Positions 9,425 to 16,830 of a stretch of 64,000 bases of DNA are shown one piece after another. The notes below the pieces were generated by a model. The model was not told the DNA's origin and did no database searches. It worked only from the letters and a program-made list of their open reading frames with translations. The stretch is from Kocuria palustris. GTDB lineage: Bacteria; Actinomycetota; Actinomycetes; Actinomycetales; Micrococcaceae. The stretch lies in assembly GCF_007666205.1 (NCBI RefSeq), contig NZ_VDOR01000001.1, positions 248,001 through 312,000 of the forward strand, written 5' to 3'. The position numbers and the translations under genes are program-made. The number at the start of each line of letters is the position of its first letter. Within the stretch, counting starts at the first letter, position 1.

Positions 9425-9519
9425 AACCCGCATCGCTTCGCATCCGCCCGCGAGTACACTGCGACAGACCCGCCGACCACCCCGTACCCCCGCGCACTCA
9501 CAGATCCACAGGAGGCCCC

Positions 9520-11004
9520 GTGGCCCAGCCGATCAGCCTCGGAACCGTCCTCGGCGGCCGCTACGTCGTCCTCGACGAGGTGCAGACCACCGCCGAGGGA
9601 GATCATGTCCTCGGCGGCAAGGACCAGATCCTGGGCCGTGAGGTGACGATCCTGGTGCCGTCGGAGGCGCACACCTCCCGCGTGGTCGAGAACGCGCGCA
9701 CCATGGCCATCGGAGCCGTCGACGCCGACCTCCACATCCTGGACCTCGGGCAGTCCGGCGCCACCCCCTACCTGGTGACGTCCTTCGCCGCGCCCGCGGT
9801 GCTGCTCGGAGAGCTGCTGGCCGATCCCGGCACGATCGACGACGACACCCTCTCCGACGACCTGTTCGGACGCCCCCGCTCCTCCGGGGGCTCGAGCCAG
9901 TACGTGGTCGACGACGGCGAGCCGACCGCTCCCCAGTACGAGGACACCGCCGAGGAGGACTACGGCCGCTGGGGGGAGGACGACATCAGCTCCGCCCCCG
10001 CCGCGCCCAAGGTCGAGCGGCGACTGGGCCGGCCCCGCCGGGCCCCGGAGGAGTCCACGCGTGCCACGCTGTTCGACCGCGCCGCCGCCGGCCACGGAGC
10101 AGGGCCGCAGCAGCGTCCCCAGTCCTCGGACCGGGTGATCGATCCCAGCTACGACGGCGACAACCGCTACGACTCCTATGAGTCCTATGAGCACGACCGC
10201 CGGAAGGCGCCGACCGGCGGCCCGCGGCCCCAGGGCGGCGACGGCCGGACCCGCCATCAGCGCAGGTCCCTCGGCTCGTCCCGGGCGGCAGGAGCAGCCG
10301 GCGCGGCGGGAGCCGGCGCCGCTGCCGGCGGCGGCTCCTCCCCGGCCCGGGGCGGCTCGTCCGGAGCGCGGACGTCCTCGGGCGCGGGCTCCAAGTCGCG
10401 CCTGGGTCTGCTGCTGCTCCTGCTGACGCTCGTGCTCCTGCTGGGCGCAGGCATCATCTTCGGCGGACTGGGGCGGATCTTCGACTCCGGACGCGTCTTC
10501 GGCCCGACCCAGGACCCCACGACCGCCTCTCCCACCCAGCAGCCGGTGGCCGCGCCCGCCAACGTGACGCGCCTCGTGCCGGATCAGCCCACGCTGATGG
10601 CGGATCAGGACGGCACGCTGACCCAGACGATCGACGGGGATCCCGCGACCAGCTGGGTCAGCTACGGCTTCTCCGGCCCGGACTACGGTCAGCTCGTCTC
10701 CTCGACCGCCCTGGCCGTGCGCTTCGAGGAGCCCACGCCCATGAACGAGCTGACGATCGTGCAGGACAGCGGCAGCGGCGGCGCCTTCACCGTCCATGCC
10801 GCGGACAGCCCGTCGCTCGACGGCGCCGTCGAGGTCGGCCAGGGCACCTTCGACGGTCCCGAGACCACGGTCGAGCTCTCCGAGGAGGCCTCCGCCGACG
10901 ACCACGAGTACCTCATCGTGCAGTGGACGGAGCTGCCGAGCCTCGAGCAGCCCATCGCCGGATACGACTACGGCCTGCGCATCGCCGAGCTCGAGGTCTC
11001 CTGA
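9520..11004 (+). CDS. Free-standing pseudokinase N-lobe plus extracellular discoidin-like domain protein
   Basis: 494 residues from a GTG at 9520 with AGGAGG at 9510-9515. Residues 1-95 look like a kinase N-lobe: LGTVLGGRYVVLDEV (beta 1-2), GREVTILV where an AVK lysine would be expected but is absent, and [18 protein letters not shown] (hinge and helix). No catalytic loop, DFG or C-lobe follows. Residues about 100-290 are disordered and Gly/Ala/Arg-rich. One membrane helix lies at about 294-317. The outer part (about 345-494) has an F5/8-type-like fold signature (IDGDPATSWVSYGF, ALAVRFEEP). Same domain order as the C-terminal part of mycobacterial MviN, which binds FhaA when phosphorylated. 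It follows murJ by 95 bp. Confidence 0.75.
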   Translation: MAQPISLGTVLGGRYVVLDEVQTTAEGDHVLGGKDQILGREVTILVPSEAHTSRVVENARTMAIGAVDADLHILDLGQSGATPYLVTSFAAPAVLLGELLADPGTIDDDTLSDDLFGRPRSSGGSSQYVVDDGEPTAPQYEDTAEEDYGRWGEDDISSAPAAPKVERRLGRPRRAPEESTRATLFDRAAAGHGAGPQQRPQSSDRVIDPSYDGDNRYDSYESYEHDRRKAPTGGPRPQGGDGRTRHQRRSLGSSRAAGAAGAAGAGAAAGGGSSPARGGSSGARTSSGAGSKSRLGLLLLLLTLVLLLGAGIIFGGLGRIFDSGRVFGPTQDPTTASPTQQPVAAPANVTRLVPDQPTLMADQDGTLTQTIDGDPATSWVSYGFSGPDYGQLVSSTALAVRFEEPTPMNELTIVQDSGSGGAFTVHAADSPSLDGAVEVGQGTFDGPETTVELSEEASADDHEYLIVQWTELPSLEQPIAGYDYGLRIAELEVS

Positions 11005-11064
11005 GCCGCCGCGCCGACTAGACGTCCGGCCCGAGGGGCGTCAAGTCTGGTTCCATCGGTTGCC

Positions 11065-11090
11065 GGAATAGCCTGTGCTGTCGCCCCGTT
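11065..11090 (+). promoter_or_regulatory. SigR/SigH-type promoter for trxBA
   Basis: GGAAT at 11065-11069 is followed by exactly 18 bases and GTT at 11088-11090. This matches the thiol-stress sigma factor consensus (GGAAT, 18-19 bases, GTT) known for trxB promoters in Streptomyces and Mycobacterium. It lies about 110 bp upstream of the trxB start, and no competing match was seen in the same gap. Confidence 0.7.
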
Positions 11091-11199
11091 GTGACAGTCG
11101 AACGGCGGGGCCGCCGCGCCGGCGCCGATCCCGCCCCACAGCCCGCTCGGCTGCCACCGGGCGGCCCGCACCGGAACCGATGGAAGAAGGACTGCGAAC

Positions 11200-12225
11200 G
11201 TGAGCCCAGACTTCAGCCCCGCGATCGATCTCGATCTCTCCAGGACCACGGCGGAGACCTCGGCGGCCGATCCCGTGCCGGCGGATGCGGACGATGCTCT
11301 GCACGAGCTCGTCATCGTGGGCTCGGGGCCTGCCGGGTACACGGCAGCCATCTACGCGGCCCGCGCGAACCTCCGCCCGATCGTGCTGGCCGGGTCGGTG
11401 ACCGCCGGCGGCGAGCTCATGAACACGACCGACGTCGAGAACTTCCCGGGCTTCCAGGACGGCATCATGGGGCCCGAGCTCATGGGCACCATGCAGGCCC
11501 AGGCCGAGCGCTTCGGCGCCGACGTCCGCTTCGAGGACGCGCTGTCGCTCCAGCTCGAGGGCGACGTCAAGGAGATCACGGTCGAGGGCGGCGAGGTCCT
11601 GCGCGCCAAGGCCGTCATCCTGGCCACGGGCTCCGCCTACCGCGAGCTGGGCCTGGAGGACGAGAAGCGCCTGTCCGGCCACGGCGTCTCCTGGTGCGCC
11701 ACGTGCGACGGCTTCTTCTTCCGCGAGCAGAGCATCGCAGTCGTCGGCGGCGGGGACTCCGCGATCGAGGAGGCCACCTTCCTCACCAAGTTCGCCTCCA
11801 AGGTCACGATCATCCACCGCCGCGACGAGTTCCGCGCCTCCGAGATCATGCAGCAGCGCGCCTTCGAGGATCCCAAGATCGAGATCCTGTGGAACAAGGA
11901 GGTCATCGGGATCTCCGGCGAGTCCAAGGTCGAGCAGCTGACCCTGCGGGACACCGTCACCGGCGAGCCCTCGTCGCTGCCCGCGACGGGCCTGTTCGTG
12001 GCGATCGGGGCCGATCCCCGCACGGACCTGTTCAAGGACCAGATCGAGCTCGACGCCGACGGCACCGCACGGGTCGAGGGCCGATCGTCCCGGACCTCCC
12101 TGCCGGGCGTCTTCGCCGCCGGCGATGTCCTGGACCCCACGTACAAGCAGGCCATCACGGCCGCCGGCTCGGGCTGCGTCGCGGCCATCGACGCCGGGCA
12201 CTACCTGGACGCCCGCGCCGGCTGA
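11200..12225 (+). CDS. trxB: Thioredoxin reductase
   Basis: 341 residues from the GTG at 11200, preceded by AAGAAGGA. This NADPH-dependent flavoenzyme reduces thioredoxin. It shows the FAD motif GSGPAGYTAAIYAARA (about residues 42-57), the redox-active CATCDG (about 167-172), the NADPH motif GGGDSAIEEA (about 184-193), and the C-terminal FAD-contact GVFAAGDVLD. An N-terminal extension of about 30 acidic residues precedes the usual start, so a later start is possible, though no strong internal one is visible. It is followed 46 bp later by trxA; a SigR-type promoter precedes the pair. Confidence 0.96.
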   Translation: MSPDFSPAIDLDLSRTTAETSAADPVPADADDALHELVIVGSGPAGYTAAIYAARANLRPIVLAGSVTAGGELMNTTDVENFPGFQDGIMGPELMGTMQAQAERFGADVRFEDALSLQLEGDVKEITVEGGEVLRAKAVILATGSAYRELGLEDEKRLSGHGVSWCATCDGFFFREQSIAVVGGGDSAIEEATFLTKFASKVTIIHRRDEFRASEIMQQRAFEDPKIEILWNKEVIGISGESKVEQLTLRDTVTGEPSSLPATGLFVAIGADPRTDLFKDQIELDADGTARVEGRSSRTSLPGVFAAGDVLDPTYKQAITAAGSGCVAAIDAGHYLDARAG

Positions 12226-12271
12226 GCGCCCGCCGCACAGAACCCCACCCACCCACCGAGAGGAGCTGTCC

Positions 12272-12601
12272 ATGAGCAGCGCAGCAGATGTCACCGAGTC
12301 CACCTTCGAGGCGGAGGTCCTGAACTCCGACAAGCCCGTCATCGTCGACTTCTGGGCCGAGTGGTGCGGGCCGTGCCGCATGGTCGGCCCGGTCCTGGAC
12401 TCGATCGCCGAGGAGCACGACACCGTCAAGGTCGTGAAGGTCAACGTCGACGACAACCAGGCCATCGCCGCGAAGTACGGCATCACGTCCATTCCGGCCG
12501 TGTACGTCTTCAAGGACGGCGAGGTCGCCAAGCAGTCCATCGGCGCCAAGCCCAAGTCGGCGCTCGAGAAGGAGTTCGCCGAGTTCCTCGGCGCGAACTG
12601 A
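12272..12601 (+). CDS. trxA: Thioredoxin
   Basis: 109 residues from the ATG at 12272, with AGGAG upstream. It has the classical active site WAEWCGPCRM (about residues 29-38) and the cis-proline region TSIPAVYVFKDG. The reduced protein is a general dithiol donor in the cytoplasm, regenerated by the trxB product just upstream. Length is normal for TrxA. It corresponds to trxC (Rv3914) in the same conserved order. A stable hairpin at 12623-12662 ends the pair. Confidence 0.97.
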   Translation: MSSAADVTESTFEAEVLNSDKPVIVDFWAEWCGPCRMVGPVLDSIAEEHDTVKVVKVNVDDNQAIAAKYGITSIPAVYVFKDGEVAKQSIGAKPKSALEKEFAEFLGAN

Positions 12602-12622
12602 TCCGCTCCCGCCGCTGCCGTC

Positions 12623-12662
12623 GGCCCCCGGGCCTCCTGTCCCGTCAGGACGTCCGGGGGCC
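12623..12662 (+). terminator. Terminator hairpin after trxA
   Basis: The outer stem pairs 12623-12631 with 12654-12662 (9 GC-rich bp). A second small stem (TCCTG with CAGGA) sits inside it. It begins about 20 bp after the trxA stop. Confidence 0.6.
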
Positions 12663-12762
12663 CTTGCGGTCCGCGCCGGCCGCCGCTCGAGGTGCGCGCG
12701 GCCACCGATGCGCTCTAGGATTCACAGCACTTCCGCCGTACCGACGACACCGTAAGGCCGAC

Positions 12763-13977
12763 ATGACCGACTCCACTCCCGCCCCCCTCGGCCGGGACGA
12801 CAGCGACCGACGAGTGCGCGGTCTGCGCGAGCGCCTGATGCGCGCCGGTCAGCTGCCCGAGGGAGCCGATCTGTCCCGCCCGGAGGCCTCCGACTTCGAC
12901 GCGACGCTCGAGCATGCGGTCAAGAGCTTCCAGCAGTCCCGCGGCCTGATCGCCGACGGCATCGTGGGTCCGGAGACCGAGCGCCGTCTCAGCGAGGCGC
13001 AGTACACGCTCGGGGACCGCCCCCTCCAGTGGGACCGCGGCGAGCCCATGCGCGGCGACGACGTCGAGCAGCTCCAGCAGAACCTCTCCCTCCTGGGGCT
13101 CTACTACGGCCATCTCAATGGCTCGTTCGAGGAGCGGACCCATCTGGCAGTCCTGGAGCTGCAGCAGAACCTGGGGCTCGAGCGGACGGGCCGAGTGGAT
13201 CACCGCACCATCGAGGCACTGGCCCGCATCAACAAGAACATCACCGACTCCAAGGCGTTCTCCCTCCGGGACTTCCACAATCTGGAGTCGGCCAACGGCG
13301 CCGTGCGCTCACGCAGCATCGTGCTGGTGCCCAAGACCATGCTCGAGGAGCATCCCCGCCCAGCTGAGGCCCCCCAGGATGCCGTGCAGCAGGCGCACGA
13401 GTGCTCCCTCGACGTCGCCGCCCGCGCCCACGAGCTCCTGAGCGACATCGGCGCGCACCCCACCGTCGTCGCGGACCGGCCCCTGAGCGCTGCGGACGGC
13501 ACCAGGATCGAGACGCCCAGGAGCCTCTCCGAGGCCCTCGAGGGCCTCGACCGCCCCGTGGTCATCGTGATCGGCTGCGAGTGGAACGCCTCCCAGCGCG
13601 CCAACGGCGTCGCCGCGTTCTACTGGGGCGATTCGGGCGACAAGCAGGAGACGCTGTCGCCGATCGGACGGCGAGGTGCCTCGCTCATCGTCCGCGAGAT
13701 GGTCGCGCGCACAGGTGCGCTGGACCTCGGCTGCCATGGACGGGAGTGGACCATCCTGCGCGGCACGCCTGCCGCCACGATCGCCCTGGACATCGGGTAC
13801 CTGTCGAACGCCGGGGAGGCCGCGGATCTGGCCCGAGGGGAGTACCGAGCGCACATCGCCCAGGCGATCGCGGTCGGGCTGCAGCGCATGTTCGCACGGG
13901 CGCCGCAGGACCACCCCACGGGGACGCTGAGCACGGACGAGATCGCCCGGGAGCTGCAGCGGAACGCTCGGGGCTGA
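12763..13977 (+). CDS. cwlM: CwlM-like protein: two peptidoglycan-binding domains plus degenerate amidase domain
   Basis: 404 residues from the ATG at 12763. Two peptidoglycan-binding-1 repeats are visible (about 30-85, with SFQQSRGLIADGIVGPETE; about 100-155, with LQQNLGLERTGRVD), then an Amidase_3-like domain to about residue 385. The zinc-binding His positions of real amidases are missing: the first site reads IVLVPKTM and the second IGCEWNAS. Mycobacterial CwlM is also degenerate and acts as a phosphorylation-dependent regulator of MurA and lipid II export. The genomic position (after trxA, before parB) is the same as Rv3915. A regulatory role is therefore more likely than cell-wall cleavage. 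Confidence 0.85.
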   Translation: MTDSTPAPLGRDDSDRRVRGLRERLMRAGQLPEGADLSRPEASDFDATLEHAVKSFQQSRGLIADGIVGPETERRLSEAQYTLGDRPLQWDRGEPMRGDDVEQLQQNLSLLGLYYGHLNGSFEERTHLAVLELQQNLGLERTGRVDHRTIEALARINKNITDSKAFSLRDFHNLESANGAVRSRSIVLVPKTMLEEHPRPAEAPQDAVQQAHECSLDVAARAHELLSDIGAHPTVVADRPLSAADGTRIETPRSLSEALEGLDRPVVIVIGCEWNASQRANGVAAFYWGDSGDKQETLSPIGRRGASLIVREMVARTGALDLGCHGREWTILRGTPAATIALDIGYLSNAGEAADLARGEYRAHIAQAIAVGLQRMFARAPQDHPTGTLSTDEIARELQRNARG

Positions 13978-13989
13978 GACGGCCCAGAC

Positions 13990-14035
13990 CGACAAGGAGC
14001 CGCATGTGATATGCATCACATGCGGCTCCTTGTCG
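13990..14035. terminator. Bidirectional terminator hairpin with a CRP/GlxR-like palindrome at its tip
   Basis: A perfect 21-bp stem (13990-14010 with 14015-14035) with a 4-base loop lies 12 bp after the cwlM stop and faces convergent parB. Its top half contains TGTGATATGCATCACA (14005-14020), which fits TGTGA-N6-TCACA. Termination is the simplest role. A regulator site is possible because a near-identical palindrome lies upstream of parA. Confidence 0.7.
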
Positions 14036-14166
14036 CTCTCCCGGATTTCCAGGAAAGCGCCCGCACCTGCTGCTCAGGCAGCAGGCGGCGTACGTCGCAC
14101 GACGGTGTCTCACCGGCCTGACGGTCCAGGGACCCGCATCGGACGCCGCGCCTCTCTCTCGATGGA

Positions 14167-14182
14167 TGTTCCACGTGAAACG
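14167..14182. other. parS site 1 (downstream of parB)
   Basis: TGTTCCACGTGAAACG: 15 of 16 bases fit the ParB-binding consensus TGTTNCACGTGAAACA. Its right part forms one arm of the hairpin at 14172-14219. Confidence 0.85.
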
Positions 14183-14219
14183 ACCCGAGGCCTCCACTGG
14201 ACTCGGGTCGTTTCACGTG
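14172..14219. terminator. parB terminator hairpin built from two parS copies
   Basis: A perfect 18-bp stem (14172-14189 with 14202-14219) and a 12-base loop lie 22 bp beyond the parB stop. Both arms start or end in CACGTGAAAC/GTTTCACGTG, i.e. parS core sequence, extended by CGACCCGAG and its complement. Confidence 0.75.
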
Positions 14220-14224
14220 ATGCT
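14209..14224. other. parS site 2 (half-degenerate)
   Basis: CGTTTCACGTGATGCT keeps the central TTTCACGTGA but has a degenerate right end. It is the second arm of the parB hairpin, so its sequence may be kept by base-pairing with site 1 as well as by ParB binding. Confidence 0.55.
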
Positions 14225-14240
14225 GATCAGCCAGCCCCGG

Positions 14241-15860
14241 TCATGACGACGCGCCCTCGCTACCCGACTGCGGATCCAGGACCGAGATGATCCGATTGAG
14301 ATCCTCCACGGACGCGAACTCGATGGTCATCCGCCCCTTCCGCGCACCCAGATTGATCTTGACGCTCGTGTCGAGCTTGTCGGAGAAGGCGTCGGCGATG
14401 TAGTCGAGGCGCTCCCGGTGTCGCTCCTGAGCCCTGGACGGGGTCCTGCGAGCCGGGCCTGTGCGCTTGGCCAGGGATGCGGTTTCCTCCGCGGCCCGCA
14501 CTGACAGGCCCTCCGCCACGATCCGCTGGGCGAGCCGCTCCATCTCCGCCGGATCCTCGAGGGAGAGCAGGGCACGTGCGTGACCGGCCGAGAGCAAGCC
14601 GGCCGCCACTCGGCGCTGTACGAGCGGTGGGAGACGCATCAGGCGCAGGGTGTTGCTGATCTGGGGCCGCGATCGGCCGATCCGCTGCGACAGCTCCTCC
14701 TGTGTCGCCCCGAACTCCTCCATGAGCTGCTGGTAGGCTGCGGCCTCTTCCAGCGGATTCAGCTGACTGCGGTGCAGGTTCTCCAGGAGCGCATCCCGCA
14801 GCAGATCGTCATCGGAGGTCTCGCGGACGATGGCGGGAACGGTGTCCAGCCCCGCTCGCTGCGTGGCACGCCAGCGCCGCTCACCCATGACGAGCTCGTA
14901 GGTGGGCCCACCCGTTTCACGTGACGGGCGGACCACGATCGGCTGGAGAACCCCGAGCTCGCCGATGGAGTAGGCGAGCTCCGCGAGCTCGTCCTCGTCG
15001 AAGACCTGGCGCGGCTGCTTCCGGTTCGGATGGATGTCGTCGACAGAGATCTCGGTGAACGTCGCCCCTGGAACAGCTGCCAGACCCGAGGACTCCGTCT
15101 CCGGCGTGTCCGCGCCCCCAGAAGCGCTGGACGACTCCGGCGTCACATCAGTCCCGGAGCCACCCGACGTTTCACGTGAAGCAATCCGAGATGCCGGCGG
15201 CTCGTCGGGTGCCTTCAGCTCCCCGGCTTCATCCGGGGAGTCCGCCGACTCGGGTGTTGCCGGCGTGGGCGTGAAGAACATGTCCGAGGGGCGAGCGGAG
15301 CCCCCACGTTGACGAAGAGCCTCGCCCATATCCAGTCGAGACCGCATAGCGCTCTGCCGTGCCTCAGGACTCACCACCCGTCGCTTTGCGCCTGTTCCAC
15401 GTGAAACATCCGCGGCTGCAATGCTCGTCGACGCGTCTTCGGCTGCGGGGGACTCTCCGGGCGAGCGCCGCCGCGCTGACAAGGTGGCGTCGCTTTCGGC
15501 CACCGAGGTGGATCCTGCATCAGCAGCCCGATCAGCATCGGTCGGCTCTGCGGCCGCTGCCCTCTTCCCGGTCGACGAGGATGCCTTCGAACCGGGGCTC
15601 TTCTCGATGGACTTCGACGTGCCACGCCCTCTGCCCGCCTTCTTCGCCGAAGAATCCGAGGTCTTCGATGAGCTGCTGGTGGGCTGGTCCTTCTTCTTTC
15701 GAGTCGAACTCCTCGTCACGTCAGATCCGGCATCGGTGGGTGCCGTGCTCTCCACGCCCTCCTCCGCCGTGCTCGAAGCCGGGACTGATTCCTCCTGCGC
15801 CGGGGCACTGGGAATCAGGGCTCCGAGCCCCCTGCCGAGGCCCCTCTTGCGCTCCGCCAT
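14241..15860 (-). CDS. parB: Chromosome-partitioning protein ParB with an unusually long linker
   Basis: 539 residues from the ATG at 15860 (GAGGAGTG upstream). The N-terminal ParA-stimulating motif [13 protein letters not shown] (about 4-16) is present. Residues about 18-266 are low-complexity (Ser, Ala, Glu, Lys) and probably disordered. The conserved part begins at about 267: CTP-binding N-domain with [13 protein letters not shown], a helix-turn-helix ([18 protein letters not shown]), and a C-terminal dimer domain. ParB clamps load at parS and recruit SMC. Typical ParB is about 300-380 residues, so the linker is the anomaly. Three parS sites lie inside the coding sequence. parA is 970 bp upstream rather than adjacent. 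Confidence 0.95.
   Translation of the reverse strand: MAERKRGLGRGLGALIPSAPAQEESVPASSTAEEGVESTAPTDAGSDVTRSSTRKKKDQPTSSSSKTSDSSAKKAGRGRGTSKSIEKSPGSKASSSTGKRAAAAEPTDADRAADAGSTSVAESDATLSARRRSPGESPAAEDASTSIAAADVSRGTGAKRRVVSPEARQSAMRSRLDMGEALRQRGGSARPSDMFFTPTPATPESADSPDEAGELKAPDEPPASRIASRETSGGSGTDVTPESSSASGGADTPETESSGLAAVPGATFTEISVDDIHPNRKQPRQVFDEDELAELAYSIGELGVLQPIVVRPSRETGGPTYELVMGERRWRATQRAGLDTVPAIVRETSDDDLLRDALLENLHRSQLNPLEEAAAYQQLMEEFGATQEELSQRIGRSRPQISNTLRLMRLPPLVQRRVAAGLLSAGHARALLSLEDPAEMERLAQRIVAEGLSVRAAEETASLAKRTGPARRTPSRAQERHRERLDYIADAFSDKLDTSVKINLGARKGRMTIEFASVEDLNRIISVLDPQSGSEGASS
14913..14928. other. parS site 3 (inside parB, half-degenerate)
   Basis: CGTTTCACGTGACGGG. The left half and core match the consensus; the right end does not. 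It falls in the conserved part of ParB and encodes the SRET stretch there. Confidence 0.5.
15168..15183. other. parS site 4 (inside the parB linker region)
   Basis: CGTTTCACGTGAAGCA has 14 of 16 consensus positions. It lies in the low-complexity linker of ParB, where protein constraint is weak. Confidence 0.75.
15393..15408. other. parS site 5 (perfect, inside the parB linker region)
   Basis: TGTTCCACGTGAAACA matches the 16-bp consensus at every position and lies within linker codons of parB. Confidence 0.9.
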
Positions 15861-15921
15861 GGACGACACTCCTCTTCTCGACGACCCGGACAGTCTACGG
15901 AGTCGACCCTCTACATTCCGG

Positions 15922-15937
15922 TGTTCCACGTGAAACA
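15922..15937. other. parS site 6 (perfect, just upstream of parB)
   Basis: TGTTCCACGTGAAACA, perfect 16-bp consensus, 62 bp upstream of the parB start. ParB bound here could affect its own transcription. Confidence 0.9.
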
Positions 15938-16096
15938 CGCGGTGATGCCCGTGAGTCACGGCCCCCGTGGTCGATTCCGGGGGGCCAGCTGACATCTGCC
16001 GACGCACTATGCGGGAAGTCAGCAGCGCTCCACAGGGTCGACCGGCTGTGCTGGAACCCGCGGGCGGCCCTCCGGAGTCTGCCTTCCCAATCGGGT

Positions 16097-16112
16097 TGTT
16101 TCACGTGAAACG
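16097..16112. other. parS site 7
   Basis: TGTTTCACGTGAAACG, 15 of 16 consensus bases, in the parA-parB spacer. Confidence 0.88.
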
Positions 16113-16460
16113 ACGCAGGTATCCCGCGAGACCGAACCCGATCCTGGAACAGGACCCGCGAAACCGGTGCACCTATTCGAGAGATCAGGGCCGTCGGAAA
16201 CCCGTGAACCAGGCCCATCGATGTTTCCCATGGATCATCTGGAGCGTGGGACGACGCCTGCGACACCGCATCGGTCCTCCGTCGCCCGCGCCTGCTGCCT
16301 GCACCGTCGTTCCTCTGCGACCCCTGAACCCGGCCTTGACTGCGGCGAACCACGCACCAGGACGACGTGCTCCCGTCCGGTGGAGCGCGGGATGTCATCT
16401 CAGCGACGGGCACAGGAGGTCACCCAGCAGGTGGTTCGCTGCCCGTTCCGCAGCGTCCGA

Positions 16461-16476
16461 CGTTTCACGTGAAACA
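16461..16476. other. parS site 8
   Basis: CGTTTCACGTGAAACA, 15 of 16 consensus bases, in the parA-parB spacer. Confidence 0.88.
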
Positions 16477-16768
16477 GCGTCGCGCGCCGACGCGACGACG
16501 ACCCCGACCGCCGCGCCCCGTCGGGAGGTCATCGTCGGGTCCTTACCTGCGACTGAAGCAAGGGGCACAGCCGCGGCCCGGGCCGCCGTCGCAGACGCAG
16601 GCGACCGACCTCGAGGCATGGTCATCGAGGGCGCCCGGTTCCGGGCGGCAGGCCCCGGGCCATCTCCGTCGCCATCAGACGACCTGTGCGCGACCCGCAC
16701 CGATCGTCGGTCCACAGACCCGGTGGTCGCAGCCCTTTCGTCTCCTCTGCCCGGGCCTTGATCAGCAC

Positions 16769-16800
16769 AACGGCCCCGTTTCACGTGAAACGGGGCCGTT
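16769..16800. terminator. 32-bp perfect palindrome with parS core, downstream of parA
   Basis: The two 16-base halves (16769-16784 and 16785-16800) are exact reverse complements. The centre is parS; the flanks are AACGGCCC and its complement. It starts 30 bp after the parA stop, where a terminator would be expected. As RNA it would form a stem limited only by the turn at its centre. Confidence 0.7.
16777..16792. other. parS site 9 (core of the parA terminator palindrome)
   Basis: CGTTTCACGTGAAACG, a perfect palindrome with 14 of 16 consensus bases, centred in the 32-bp palindrome downstream of parA. Confidence 0.85.
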
Positions 16801-16830
16801 CGCCAGCCATGGGTCATCGCGCGCGCATCG

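Larger units (their letters stand above)
15861..16830. other. Long parA-parB spacer carrying four parS sites, no convincing gene
   Basis: This 970-bp interval separates parA and parB, which usually abut or overlap in actinobacteria. Open frames exist on both strands, but none has a recognisable domain, a good ribosome-binding site or normal composition. They encode Arg/Pro/Ser-rich text, and FHVK or SRET strings come from parS itself. Four parS sites lie here at 15922, 16097, 16461 and 16777. I read it as a non-coding, centromere-like segment that also holds the parB promoter. Confidence 0.6.

Noticed and set aside
9425-9519. TACACT hexamer at 9455 as promoter of the pseudokinase gene
   Set aside because: It resembles a -10, but no -35 at proper spacing was found, so it was not listed as a feature.
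14209-14928. Treating parS sites 2 and 3 as certain ParB sites
   Set aside because: Only the left half and core match; kept as low-confidence features, not as proven sites.
16200-16240. Further parS-like string near GAAACCCGTGAACC and GTTTCCCATGGA
   Set aside because: The CACGTG core is missing, so ParB binding is unlikely.
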